Shown here: positions 8,787 through 19,000 of the stretch, one piece after another
How positions within the stretch are numbered: the first letter of the stretch is position 1
Layout of the letters: each line of letters begins with the position of its first letter
Source of the DNA: Anabaenopsis elenkinii CCIBt3563
Lineage (GTDB): Bacteria; Cyanobacteriota; Cyanobacteriia; Cyanobacteriales; Nostocaceae
NCBI RefSeq assembly: GCF_015245355.1
Contig: NZ_CP063311.1
Coordinates: 2,353,769 to 2,417,768, forward strand
DNA: 64,000 bases
Reading direction: 5' to 3'
Position numbers and translations under genes: made by a program
The notes under the pieces: generated by a model
What the model was told of the DNA's origin: nothing
The model's input: only the letters and a program-made list of their open reading frames with translations
Database searches by the model: none

Positions 8787-9348
8787 TTGAGTTAGGCTAT
8801 GGTTCCCCGTTACGGGGTTCTTTGTAGGAAATTACCACATTTCTGAAGGGGGATTTAATCATTTGTCTTTATAGAAGGGTAAAGAATCGGTGAATCGGTT
8901 TTCATTAGCACTGACTTCTATCAAGATTGATGATTACCCCGCAATCCCATAGTCAGAAGTCAGGGATATCAGAAGGCAAAAAATCACAAAGCTCTCTGGG
9001 AGTGGGGATGGTACCATCAAGGTATGGTACCACCAAGATTTGGCGGGGGCGTTAATTAACCTATACAGATAACTAACTTTGTGCGATCTATCGCTATTAG
9101 CTAAGACAACCCGCAGCCTGATCCTTCTTGGGGGAATATGCTATCTTTGGCTAGTAATGCTTCTATTGTGGTGTTGCAACCTTGGTTAATTTGGCCGCCA
9201 GCTGCTTTAATTATTCTAACTGTGCTGTCTTTTAATTTACTTGGTGATGGGTTGAGGGATGCTCTAGATCCCCGCAGTCTGCGCAGATAGAGGAGAAAAA
9301 AAGTTTCTTCCCCTCTATATATATCCTTTAATTTTCCCGGTGCTGTGC
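8787..9348. other. Intergenic region with duplicated dppC end
   Basis: The first part holds no gene but includes a perfect inverted repeat GGTACCAT (9010-9017) and ATGGTACC (9024-9031). The second part is the copy of the dppC-like 3' end (9114-9292), followed by a hairpin GAGGAGAAA...TTTCTTCCCCTC that could be the original terminator of that gene. chlP ends at 9349 on the other strand. Confidence 0.7.
9114..9292 (+). repeat. Direct repeat, copy 2 (orphan 3' end of the dppC-like gene)
   Basis: Near-identical (one mismatch in 179) to 4258-4436. Upstream of 9114 no dppC-like sequence remains, so this is an orphan fragment with no start. The near-identity means the event was recent or has been kept uniform by gene conversion. 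Confidence 0.97.
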
Positions 9349-10569
9349 TTAGGGAGCCAAGGCGTTACCGCGAATCAAACTACCAATAGTTTTAGCAGTA
9401 ATTTTCAGTTGGGTAATGGGGTTAGCGGGGACAACTGTTTTATACAGATAGCTGTCAAATGTCAGCTTCTGTACATCTAGGTCATCGCACATTTCTACAA
9501 ATGCTTCCCGGGTAGCGTCGGAACGATAGAAGACGGTTTGGAGAATGTCCAATACTTTGTAGGTGAGTCCGTATTTTTTATCCCAGCGCTTCAAGTAAAC
9601 CTTGAGGTCTTTTTCTGTGGGAATGGTTGCACCATTGTTAGACATTTCCACAATGGTTTCTGCACACATCCGCCCAGACTTAGCTGCAAAGTAAATACCT
9701 TCGCCGGAGGACTTGGTAACGTAACCAGCTGCATCTCCTACTAACGCAATGCGACCGACAACGCGACGGGGGCGGGGATGTTCGGGGATGGGGTGAGCTT
9801 CTACTTTGATAATTTTGCCGCCCGCTAGCTTTTTGGCTGCACGGGTGCGGATACCAGCTTGTAACTGTTTGATGGTGGCTTTGTTGACTTGCATTGTGCC
9901 AGTACCAACAGCTACGTGGTCATATTTGGGGAATACCCAGGCGTAGAAGTCGGTGGAAACGTCGTCACCGACGTACATTTCCGCTAGGTCGTTGTAGTAC
10001 TCCATTTGCTCTTGGGGGAGGCGAATCCGCTCTTGAAAGGCGATCGCGTAGTTATAATCTCCCGCATCCATTTCTTTGGCAATACGAGAATTAGCCCCAT
10101 CCGCACCGATGATTAAATCTACTTTTAGGGTTTTTGTAGTCCCTTGTAAACCGCCTTCGCTGTGGTCTACATAGTGGATTGTATAAGGGTCGGTATTATT
10201 TGTGGGTATATCAACTTTATGAACTGTGGCATTAATTAAATTTGCGCCTAGTTTTGCCGCCCGATTGCGCAGGAAACCATCTAGGACTTCCCGGCGGCAC
10301 ATTCCTATATATTCTTCTTCTTTTACTATATTGATATTAACCTCACGATTGGAAGGTGAAATCATTTTCATCTTCCGCACACGGCGATCAATAATCTCTG
10401 GTGGGAGGTCAAACTCAGCCACCATACACAGGGGAATTGCACCGCCGCAGGGCTTCGCATTATCTAGTTTTCGCTCAAATAGGTAAGTTTCAATCCCCGC
10501 TTTTGCTAGCGTTTCCGCCGCAGATGAACCAGCAGGGCCTGACCCAACAACAGCAACCCGTAGTGTCAA
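9349..10569 (-). CDS. chlP: Geranylgeranyl diphosphate reductase
   Basis: ChlP reduces geranylgeranyl groups to phytyl for chlorophyll and tocopherol. The 406-residue product starts with the Rossmann FAD motif VAVVGSGPAGSSAAETLAKA, continues with FERKLDNAKPCGGAIPLCMV, which is specific to the ChlP family, and has the second FAD motif GRIALVGDAAGYVTKSSGEG. The length is normal and the start ATG is clear. It lies convergent with the cysTW block and divergent from cysA, splitting the sulfate transporter genes. Confidence 0.97.
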   Translation of the reverse strand: MTLRVAVVGSGPAGSSAAETLAKAGIETYLFERKLDNAKPCGGAIPLCMVAEFDLPPEIIDRRVRKMKMISPSNREVNINIVKEEEYIGMCRREVLDGFLRNRAAKLGANLINATVHKVDIPTNNTDPYTIHYVDHSEGGLQGTTKTLKVDLIIGADGANSRIAKEMDAGDYNYAIAFQERIRLPQEQMEYYNDLAEMYVGDDVSTDFYAWVFPKYDHVAVGTGTMQVNKATIKQLQAGIRTRAAKKLAGGKIIKVEAHPIPEHPRPRRVVGRIALVGDAAGYVTKSSGEGIYFAAKSGRMCAETIVEMSNNGATIPTEKDLKVYLKRWDKKYGLTYKVLDILQTVFYRSDATREAFVEMCDDLDVQKLTFDSYLYKTVVPANPITQLKITAKTIGSLIRGNALAP

Positions 10570-10817
10570 AGGTCTTCTCCCAATAGTTGATAAAAACGTT
10601 TAACTAGAGCATCCTATCACGGAGTTTTGTCTAGTTTCCCGCTCTACCTTCTGGTTTTGAAGGAAATGCAATATTCCTTAATGTTTCGATACAAAAACCA
10701 GGATTAGACACCACCAGAATCACATTTATTGCTCCTGGGTCAGCTTATCTGTGGTATATGTAAAACACGGTAATCCTAGCAAGAAGCCGTAGATTCTATT
10801 CAAGAGGTACAGCAGCA

Positions 10818-11834
10818 GTGGGTATAGTAGTTGAGAACGTATCTAAAAATTTCGGGAACTTTCAAGCGGTAAATCAAGTCGATCTGGAAATCAACAGCGG
10901 TTCACTGGTGGCTTTATTGGGTCCATCAGGTTCTGGTAAATCCACTTTGCTGCGGTTAATTGCGGGGTTGGAAACACCCGATAGCGGTAAAATTTTACTG
11001 ACTGGTAAAGATGCTACATATCAAAGTGTCCAAGAGCGCAATATTGGATTTGTGTTTCAGCACTATGCCCTATTTAAACATTTGAATGTGCGTCAGAATA
11101 TTGCCTTTGGTTTAGAAATTCGTAAAGCACCGGCGAAGAAGATTAAAAACCGGGTAGATCAGTTACTAGAGTTAGTGCAACTAAGTGGATTAGGCGATCG
11201 CTATCCATCACAGTTATCCGGTGGTCAGAGACAAAGGGTAGCATTAGCCAGGGCTTTAGCTGTAGAACCTAAAGTATTATTACTAGATGAACCATTTGGC
11301 GCACTTGATGCTAAAGTGCGTAAAGATTTGCGGGCATGGTTACGCCGTCTCCATGATGAAGTTCATGTGACAACTGTTTTCGTCACCCATGACCAGGAAG
11401 AGGCTATGGAAGTTTCTGACGAGGTGGTGGTGATGAATAAAGGGCGTGTAGAACAGGTGGGAACACCAGCAGAAATTTATGACAATCCGGCGACGGCTTT
11501 TGTCATGAGCTTTATTGGCCCTGTGAATGTTTTATCTAACACCTCAAATATTTTCCAGAGCACGGGCTTTGATTCAGCACATAGTCAAGTATTTTTACGA
11601 CCCCAGGATGTGGCAATTTCCAGAGAGCCTCATGGTAATACTGCACCAGCTACAGTGACTAGGTTAATACATTTGGGTTGGGAAATTCAGATAGAATTAA
11701 CTTTAGATGATGGCCAGGTGGTAGCGGCCCATTTAACACGCGATCGCTTTAATGAGTTACAGTTAGAACCACAAGAACGGGTATATGTCAAGCCAAAAGA
11801 TGCGAGGTCTTTTCCCCTACACTATTCAATTTAG
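10818..11834 (+). CDS. cysA: Sulfate ABC transporter ATP-binding protein CysA
   Basis: ATPase energising CysTW sulfate import. The 338 residues carry Walker A (GPSGSGKST), the Q-loop (FVFQHYALF), the signature [15 protein letters not shown], Walker B ([12 protein letters not shown]) and the H-loop (VTHDQEEA). A C-terminal regulatory TOBE-like domain (about 240-338) follows, including the CysA-typical SFIGPVNVL. The start is GTG at 10818; the protein is full length from here and no better start is visible. It is separated from sbpA-cysT-cysW by chlP on the opposite strand, so it needs its own promoter in the 248 bp upstream. Confidence 0.95.
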   Translation: MGIVVENVSKNFGNFQAVNQVDLEINSGSLVALLGPSGSGKSTLLRLIAGLETPDSGKILLTGKDATYQSVQERNIGFVFQHYALFKHLNVRQNIAFGLEIRKAPAKKIKNRVDQLLELVQLSGLGDRYPSQLSGGQRQRVALARALAVEPKVLLLDEPFGALDAKVRKDLRAWLRRLHDEVHVTTVFVTHDQEEAMEVSDEVVVMNKGRVEQVGTPAEIYDNPATAFVMSFIGPVNVLSNTSNIFQSTGFDSAHSQVFLRPQDVAISREPHGNTAPATVTRLIHLGWEIQIELTLDDGQVVAAHLTRDRFNELQLEPQERVYVKPKDARSFPLHYSI

Positions 11835-11885
11835 CCATAGGCTAATGAATTAACCCACAATAGCAGTTTGAATAAAAAAACCCCC

Positions 11886-11908
11886 GATCGGCTATAAAAT
11901 AGCTGATC
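11886..11908. terminator. Hairpin after cysA
   Basis: GATCGGCTAT and ATAGCTGATC pair (one wobble) around AAA, flanked by CCC and GGG. The A-run upstream would be a T-tract on the minus strand; on the plus strand only a weak T-rich stretch follows. It could serve as a terminator in either direction. Confidence 0.45.
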
Positions 11909-12021
11909 AAAGGGTTCAATTTTAGTACTTTGCACATGAAATGTATCCCACATGAATACTGTATCTGTCCTTTTTTAATTATGTGTGCCAAAATGCCAGG
12001 TTAATGTCAATCATGTAATCC

Positions 12022-12738
12022 ATGGCGGTTTTTAATCATTTGTGGCTACCTGTACCAAAAAACTTGACTTTATTACCAAATGATGTTCATGTTTGGCGGT
12101 TTCACCTGGATATCCCAGAAGCACAGCGGGAAAATTTATTAGCAACCCTCTCGGGTGATGAAGTTGCTCGTGCTAATCGATTTCATTTTCGCCGAACTGG
12201 AGAACATTTTATCGCTGGTCGGGGTATTCTGCGGCGGATATTGGGTAGGTACTTGGGGATTCAACCGCAACAGGTGCAATTTGATTATCAAGAGCGTGGT
12301 AAACCAGTTTTAGCAGATAGTTTTAGTAAAAGTGGACTATGGTTTAACTTGTCTCACTCTCAGGGTTTAGCTCTGTGTGCGGTGAATTATCATCGTCAAA
12401 TTGGTGTAGACTTAGAATATACCCGCCGCAGCTGTGATATAGAGAGCTTGGCTAAAAGGTTCTTTTTACCCAGAGAATATGCTTTGATGCGATCGCTCTC
12501 TGGTCAACAACAGCAAGAAACATTTTTCCGTTACTGGACTTGTAAAGAAGCCTACTTAAAAGCCACCGGAGAGGGACTAGGTAAATTAGAACAGGCGGAA
12601 ATTAACTTAAGTCCCACAGAACCGGCGCGGTTACACAAATCTCAGTGGAGTCTGTTTGAGTTGAACCCTGAGGAAGATTACTTAGCTGCTGTGGCTGTAG
12701 CGGGTAATATTGAAACCTTGCACTGTTGGCAATACTGA
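12022..12738 (+). CDS. hetI: 4'-phosphopantetheinyl transferase HetI
   Basis: An Sfp-type transferase that loads phosphopantetheine onto carrier proteins, here expected to serve the two ACPs of HglE and the ACP of HglB next door. The 238 residues show the family motifs FHFRRTGEHFIAGRGILRRI, WFNLSHSQG, IGVDLEYTRR (Mg2+-binding Asp/Glu) and FFRYWTCKEAYLKATGEGL. The length is usual. It lies alone on the plus strand and converges on hglB with only 42 bp between stops. In PCC 7120 hetN sits between hglB and hetI; no such gene fits here. Confidence 0.93.
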   Translation: MAVFNHLWLPVPKNLTLLPNDVHVWRFHLDIPEAQRENLLATLSGDEVARANRFHFRRTGEHFIAGRGILRRILGRYLGIQPQQVQFDYQERGKPVLADSFSKSGLWFNLSHSQGLALCAVNYHRQIGVDLEYTRRSCDIESLAKRFFLPREYALMRSLSGQQQQETFFRYWTCKEAYLKATGEGLGKLEQAEINLSPTEPARLHKSQWSLFELNPEEDYLAAVAVAGNIETLHCWQY

Positions 12739-12743
12739 TACAA

Positions 12744-12768
12744 GTTTAGTCGGGGGAGGGGACTAAAC
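12744..12768. terminator. Possible bidirectional hairpin between hetI and hglB
   Basis: GTTTAGTC (12744-12751) and GACTAAAC (12761-12768) form a perfect stem around a G-rich loop, exactly in the 42-bp gap between two convergent genes. No long T-run follows, so function as an intrinsic terminator is tentative. Confidence 0.5.
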
Positions 12769-12780
12769 CTGATCAACCGA

Positions 12781-14289
12781 CTAAGCAAGAGTTAAAAAGC
12801 CAGTTTGAACTAAGTAAGAAGTGTAAGTCATCAACAATTGAGAGTCAATTGGGGGACAAGTAATAGAACTACCTGACAAAGCCTGCAAAGTAGCTTGACA
12901 GCTAATAATGGGTCTTCTGGATTGCAGATATAAATCAGGGATAGTCAACTGTTCATCAGACCAGCGTTCTAGTAAGAAAGGACGCAGGGTATATAAGGGA
13001 TTCTCTGTAGAAGAGACCTCATTAATTAACTTTGATTGCCACTCTTCATAGGGAATCATCTCTATGGGATAACCAAAATATTTAACCCATTCTACCAAAT
13101 CTTTTAAAGAAATAGGTTGAGGATGTTGTAAATGGAAAGCCTTACCAAGAGATTCTGGCTGTCTTGATAGGTAAACAATAGCCTTACTAACATAATCCAC
13201 AGGGGACATATCTAACATATAGTCTACATCAGGGAAAGTCCCCATTTGTAAACAGCCCTTAGTCATCAAATTGATAAAATCATGGGTATTACAAATACCT
13301 GTTTTGCTATCCCCTGCAATTAATGGCGGTCTGTGAATAGTCACAGGTAAACCCCGGTCACGGGCGACCTTGACCAACTTTTCCGCCACCCATTTAGTCT
13401 GAGAATAACCTAAATAAATACCTTCCCAATGGTCAAAATCATCTTGTTCTTCCACCAAATGACCAGCATAAGCAGAGGATTCAAACACCGCCACACTAGA
13501 AACATAATGTACAGGTTTAACTTTAGTGTGACAAGCTAACCGCAAAACCTCTTGAGTACCTAAAACATTAGCTGTTTTGAGTGCCGAATAGGGATAAACA
13601 TAATTGAGCAGAGCGGCACTATGATAAATAGTATCAATATTGCTAGCTAAAATTTGGAATTGTTCAGGATTAATCCCCAAAAGTGGTTGAGCCAAATCAC
13701 CCACAACAGCAATAATTCGAGAATTAAACTTTTCATCCCAAATTGCATACTGCTGTAAATTCTTTTGCAGTTTGGTTTTAGCTTCCAACCCATTAGCAGC
13801 ACGGACTAAGCAATATATATCCGCATCGGTTTCTTCTAGTAGTTCCCGGATAATAAAAGCGCCTAAAAAACCAGTTCCCCCGGTTAGAAATATATGCTTA
13901 GGTGTGGCTACATCCACACTCACAGCGTTAGCAGGATCAATAGTGGGGTCAAGGACAACTTCAGCCGCTAAGTTGAGAACCATAGGGTGAACTTGAGCAT
14001 CTGGAGAGATATCTAAACCCAATGGAGATTCTAGGCGATCGCTTTCGGCTAAACGTTGGGAAAGAGATTCAATATTAGGATAGTGCCATAAAAGAACTGG
14101 AGATGGTTGAAAGCCCAACATTTTTTCTAACTGACTGACCAGAGTCATGGCCTGTGCTGAATCTAAACCATAGTTTTCTAAATTCTCCCTGATATCTATC
14201 TCATCAGTTTCTACCCCGATTAACTCAGCCAAATTAGTAACTAACCATGCTTGAATATCCGCCGCACTATGAGATGGTTGTAGAGTCAT
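12781..14289 (-). CDS. hglB: Acyl carrier/thioester reductase HglB (HetM)
   Basis: This probably releases the finished long-chain heterocyst glycolipid aglycone from the synthase by NADPH-dependent thioester reduction. The 502 residues comprise an ACP domain (about 8-85) with the phosphopantetheine serine in [10 protein letters not shown], then a thioester-reductase SDR domain from about residue 128: [20 protein letters not shown] (NADP motif), [10 protein letters not shown], and [12 protein letters not shown] (YxxxK). Size and domain order match HetM/HglB of PCC 7120. It is the last gene of the five-gene block, starting four bases after the PfaD-like gene ends, which points to one transcript. 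Confidence 0.92.
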   Translation of the reverse strand: MTLQPSHSAADIQAWLVTNLAELIGVETDEIDIRENLENYGLDSAQAMTLVSQLEKMLGFQPSPVLLWHYPNIESLSQRLAESDRLESPLGLDISPDAQVHPMVLNLAAEVVLDPTIDPANAVSVDVATPKHIFLTGGTGFLGAFIIRELLEETDADIYCLVRAANGLEAKTKLQKNLQQYAIWDEKFNSRIIAVVGDLAQPLLGINPEQFQILASNIDTIYHSAALLNYVYPYSALKTANVLGTQEVLRLACHTKVKPVHYVSSVAVFESSAYAGHLVEEQDDFDHWEGIYLGYSQTKWVAEKLVKVARDRGLPVTIHRPPLIAGDSKTGICNTHDFINLMTKGCLQMGTFPDVDYMLDMSPVDYVSKAIVYLSRQPESLGKAFHLQHPQPISLKDLVEWVKYFGYPIEMIPYEEWQSKLINEVSSTENPLYTLRPFLLERWSDEQLTIPDLYLQSRRPIISCQATLQALSGSSITCPPIDSQLLMTYTSYLVQTGFLTLA

Positions 14290-14293
14290 TTTT

Positions 14294-16090
14294 TTAAATC
14301 TCCAATAATTGAGAATAATCTGGACAATACTGACTGTAGACTTGAGGAATTTGCATTCCTTGGATTTTTAAGCTTTGAATACGATATAAAAACGCTGCGC
14401 CCTTCATGATGTGATCAGCCACATCAACCACCCGACGATTATGGGGTTCAGCTAAATAAGAACCGCGCACCCAGTCATTAAAACTACCCATAGCTGGGCC
14501 ACACCAAATTTGATAATCTACCTCTCGACCCTTTTCACCGGAAGTAGACCAGCGGGAAGATAATCCTAAATAAGAGCGAAAAATTAGCGCCATTTTCAGC
14601 TTAGGATTATTAACAGCCTTCCCTAATTTTGCCGGGTTTTTCTGGGATAAATAAGTAGCTGTTGCTTCCCAGACCTCAGCTAGGGTTTTGCGGAAAATCT
14701 GCTTTTCTAATTTTTCTCTTTCTGCTGGGGGAATCTCTTCAATTGAGTTGTAGGTACGGTACAATTCATACAACTTTTGGGCTCGCATGGGAAACATAGT
14801 TCCCCGTTTGAGGACTTGTAATTTTACCCCCATTTCAAACATATCAGCAGCGGGAGCCATGGTCATATCCGCCATTTCAGCTTGAGCCAATAATTTTTTA
14901 GTATGGTCACAAGCTCCAGACTCGACACAGGATTGATTAATAGAACCAGTCATGACATAAGCAGCACCCATCATAAAAGCTGCTAAAGCTGATTGGGGTG
15001 TAGCAATTCCCCCAGCTACGCCAATTCTAACTGGTTGCTGGTAATGAAATTGTTCTTGAATTTCATTCCGCAAAGCAATAATAGAAGGTAATAAACAGAC
15101 TAAAGGACGATTATCTGTATGTCCGCCAGAATCAGCTTCTACGGTAATATCATCAGCCATGGGTACTTGGGCTGCAAGTTTGGCTTGTAAATCGGTAATG
15201 AGTCCTTGTGCGAGTAGTTCTTGAAGTATTCTAGGGGGGGCTGGTTGGAGAAATTTTGTGGCTACTTCTCGACGGGAAACTTTAGCAATGACCTTGTTTT
15301 TGATTTCAATTTGATTGGCATCATTTAAACTCAGCCCTGCAACCCGGTAATATACTATATTGGGGGTTAAATCTAAAAATGCCGAGGCTTCTACAGTTCT
15401 TACCTCATATTTGAGGTATAATTTCACAGCCTGGCGTTCCATAGCCAAATCATTGGGGCTGTGAATTAAATTGAATGCATAAGGACCATAGGGTAAAGCA
15501 GCCTGAATAGTTTTAATAGCTGATTCTAGACGTTCTGGGGGTAAACCACCAGCACCAAAGGAACTGAGGATTTTAGCTTGACCCAGAGCAATAACCATTT
15601 CTTCAGAAGCGATTCCCCCCGCCATTGCACCGGTGACATAGGCATATTTTACCCCATGAAATGCCAGGAAATTGGGGTCTCCTAGTTGTTGCAGAGTCAT
15701 GGGGGGGATGAAAGTGAGGAGTTGTGCTGTTGCTGTAGTGTTAATCGGCACTCGTAAGATTGACGATGTATTTTCAGGAGAGGATAAATACCCCTCATGG
15801 GTAACGCCGATTTTTCCCCCAACTTTGACAAAGTAACAGGGTTTATTTAATGTGAGTAGTTTATCTTTGATAGCTGACTGCTCAAAAGATAAAGTATCTA
15901 AAGAACCTTTCCAGATCAAGTTTTGAAATGGGAAATGAGGGGCTTGCAGGTAATTATTGTATTGATTGAGTAACGTATCTACGGGGGTCACTGTAGTTAT
16001 ACCTCTTGTCAATGATGGTTTATTAACTGTGAATGGGGAGGTTTTAGTAACCCCATGGATGTAGTGATCTGGTGTGTGCAACCTCCCCAA
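14294..16090 (-). CDS. PfaD-type trans-acting enoyl reductase of heterocyst glycolipid synthesis
   Basis: An FMN-dependent enoyl reductase of the PfaD family, used in trans by PfaA/PfaC-type polyketide synthases; here it would saturate the growing glycolipid chain. The 598 residues show the nitropropane-dioxygenase-like barrel: [58 protein letters not shown], and [20 protein letters not shown]. The C-terminal block [18 protein letters not shown] is typical of PfaD. No ATG is in frame near the front; TTG codons at 16090 or 16081 are the likely starts, five or more bases after the preceding stop. Which of hglC/D/F/G it corresponds to I cannot settle from memory. Confidence 0.9.
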   Translation of the reverse strand: MGRLHTPDHYIHGVTKTSPFTVNKPSLTRGITTVTPVDTLLNQYNNYLQAPHFPFQNLIWKGSLDTLSFEQSAIKDKLLTLNKPCYFVKVGGKIGVTHEGYLSSPENTSSILRVPINTTATAQLLTFIPPMTLQQLGDPNFLAFHGVKYAYVTGAMAGGIASEEMVIALGQAKILSSFGAGGLPPERLESAIKTIQAALPYGPYAFNLIHSPNDLAMERQAVKLYLKYEVRTVEASAFLDLTPNIVYYRVAGLSLNDANQIEIKNKVIAKVSRREVATKFLQPAPPRILQELLAQGLITDLQAKLAAQVPMADDITVEADSGGHTDNRPLVCLLPSIIALRNEIQEQFHYQQPVRIGVAGGIATPQSALAAFMMGAAYVMTGSINQSCVESGACDHTKKLLAQAEMADMTMAPAADMFEMGVKLQVLKRGTMFPMRAQKLYELYRTYNSIEEIPPAEREKLEKQIFRKTLAEVWEATATYLSQKNPAKLGKAVNNPKLKMALIFRSYLGLSSRWSTSGEKGREVDYQIWCGPAMGSFNDWVRGSYLAEPHNRRVVDVADHIMKGAAFLYRIQSLKIQGMQIPQVYSQYCPDYSQLLEI

Positions 16091-16095
16091 ATTAG

Positions 16096-19000
16096 TTATC
16101 TGTCTGCATTCAATAAATTTTCTGCACAGGCTAACTGCAATTTAATGATTTGGCTCATCTGTTGACTAAAATCTTGTCTGGCTTGGAGGAACGCAGTGTG
16201 ATTTTCTGTGGTGTGTCTGTGGTTTTCACTGAGTTTTTTGTACTGAGTTATGTTTAGCTCCATGATTCTAATTGTGTGATCAAGTTGATGGTTTTGGGCT
16301 GGAGATGACACAATTGGTTGTAGAGTTTTCTCTTGGGGGGAACCGACTGACTCAGAAGATTGTAGTGCTTCTGGAAGGTGGAAACCGTGTTCAATGATAT
16401 TGTTTGTCTGGGTTGGGGGTACTACTCGATAATTATGGAGATTGTTGGCAATATCTTGGAATTGTTGCTGGTTTTCTGGACTCAATATACTGTTGGTAAT
16501 TGATTTACCGCCCAGGGTAACCTTCTGGTGGGTTAAGTTATTTTGTTTAGTGGTTGCTGTAGTGAGACTGTACAGAGGTGATAAATCTAAATTAACCCGA
16601 TGACTGACGAGTTTTGCCAAGGCTTTGACTATAGAGGTGTGGTCATCCATACCTCGGCGATTCAGAGATATGGTGATGTGTTCTTTGTTTTCTAAGATTT
16701 TACCAATCCATCGGGAACAAACGCCACCAGCGCCAGCCTCGACAAATATTTTCACCCCATCATCGTAGACACGGTTAACTAATTGGGGAAAGTCAAGTTG
16801 TTGACATAGTGCGGTGGCGATGCTGTCGGCTATGACGGCGCTATCAAGTGGGATGGGTTGATACTTAGCTGCTGAGTAAAAAGTTATGCCTGGTAGGTCT
16901 TGGGTAGGTAAAGTATTAACCTTGGCTATCTCTTCGTACTCTGAACCCATGGCTTCACAATGAATTACATGATCGAAGGGTGCGGCGAAGGAGTTACAAC
17001 CAAGGGATTTAATCACCCTCTGACAAGCTGTTTTTTCACCAGCGATTAACACTTCTTCTGGTGTGTTGATTTGAGTTAAATAAACCCGGGGCTCATGTTT
17101 TAGGCATTCTTCCACTTGAGATGGTGTAGCCATAAGTACATAAGTAGCCCAGAAGTTATCGTCTTGTAATTCTGTTGTAGCCGTCAACCCCCAATACTGA
17201 CGCACAGCATTTTTAGGGCCAGATAATTTATCGCCAAACAAAGGGGATGAGTTCAAGGTATTACTACCGCCCTCAAAATCACTCCAAACCCCTTGGGCCA
17301 CCATCATGCTGGTTTCACCCAAGCTATAGCCAAAGACGCATTGGGGTTTGACTTGAAAATCATCCCGGAAAATCGCACTCATGTATCTGGCGAAGGCGAT
17401 TTCACTTTCAAACATCGCCAGGGAATCATCTAACAGTTGCTTTTCCAGGCTTTCTAGTTGTCTGGTGGAGAGTTTAGGGAAGCTGCGGGGGTAAACTAAT
17501 TTTTCCACATCAGCAGCACGGTTGTAGAGATTATTACTCTTGAGGTCTTCAAATACTTTGGGGAATAAACGGAAGACTGTGCGACCGATACCAATGTAGG
17601 AATTAACAGCAGCTGGATAAACGTAAGCCACACTAGCGGTTTTACCCAAGGGTTTGGCTGTAAAATAACTACCGTTAGGACTTTGCCAATCTGTACCTTT
17701 TTCAAAGGCTGTGTTTACACCTTTACGAGCCGCATCAATTTGTTTAAGTAGTTCTTTTTTATTACGTCCGGTAATTGCTAGAGCATATTTAGCTTCTGAA
17801 CTTTCTTTAAAAGTTGTGAAAGTCTGGCTCGCAGTAGTGGATAAACAAGAACTATCTTCAATACTTTGTTGGAGGCTATTTAAAACCTCTTCTAAGTTGC
17901 TTTGATCCCGCACTGCTACAGGTAACAGGTAAAAAGGCATTTGCTGTAAATACCGACTGTCGCGCAGTTGTTGGTTTGGGTCTTCCGATAAGATGACATG
18001 AGAGTAAGTTCCATCTATACCTATGTTATTGATGGCGGCTATGCGGCGGGTCGCCCCTTTATCGACAAACCAAGGTCGGGACTCTGTAGCTACATAAAAA
18101 GGACTACCCTCCCATTGTTGTGGTTTCTTGACACTAGACCATTGAGGAGTAGCAGGAATGTATCTGTAATAAAGACAGAGTGCAGTTTTGATTAAGCTAG
18201 CAATTCCTGATGCCGTATAGGTATGACCTATATTAGCCTTTACACTACCAATAGCACATTGCAAACCATTACCAGTTTGGGGATAGGCTTGTAATAAACC
18301 GGTAATTTCCGCTTCGTCTTGTTGAGGAATACCACTACCATTCACCTCAACATAATTAACCTGTTGAGGTTGAATTTCTGCAGTGTGAAAAGCTTGTTGA
18401 CAAGCATCATTTAAGCTAGGTGCAAAACTGACGGCCTCGAGTACAGCATAAATCCGTTGGTTATCTTGTTGAGCAGTGTCATGACGCTTGAGGACAACTG
18501 CACCAGCACCCTCACCGACCATCCAACCATTAGCATTCTCATCAAAACTTAAGGTATTGATACCTTGATTTACCTGAGCTAATTGACTCCGCAATAAGAC
18601 ATTTTCTACACCGCCAGCCAAATCTATCGCACCCAGAACCACGGCCTCCACTTCCCCGGTCGCTAACAGCATTTGTGCCACTTCCAAGGCTTTAAGAGCA
18701 GAGTTTTCACCCGCGGTCATGGTGAAGGCGGGGCCAGTAAAGTTCCACAAAGCGGAAATGCGACTGGCCATAATATTGGCAATGTGACTGACATACTCGC
18801 CGGTTTCAACGGGATGGTGAAGACTGTCTTTAACAACCCCTTCTAGTTGGGCGAGGTGTTCATCGGATAAGGAGATATTATCCTCTAATAAACCCTCTTT
18901 CAATTGCCAGGATAAATCCCATCTTTGCTGTAATTGATGTACGGAAAGTTCGGTTTCTGCAGCCACAATTACCGCAACATTTCCCCCTGGTTTAAGTCCC

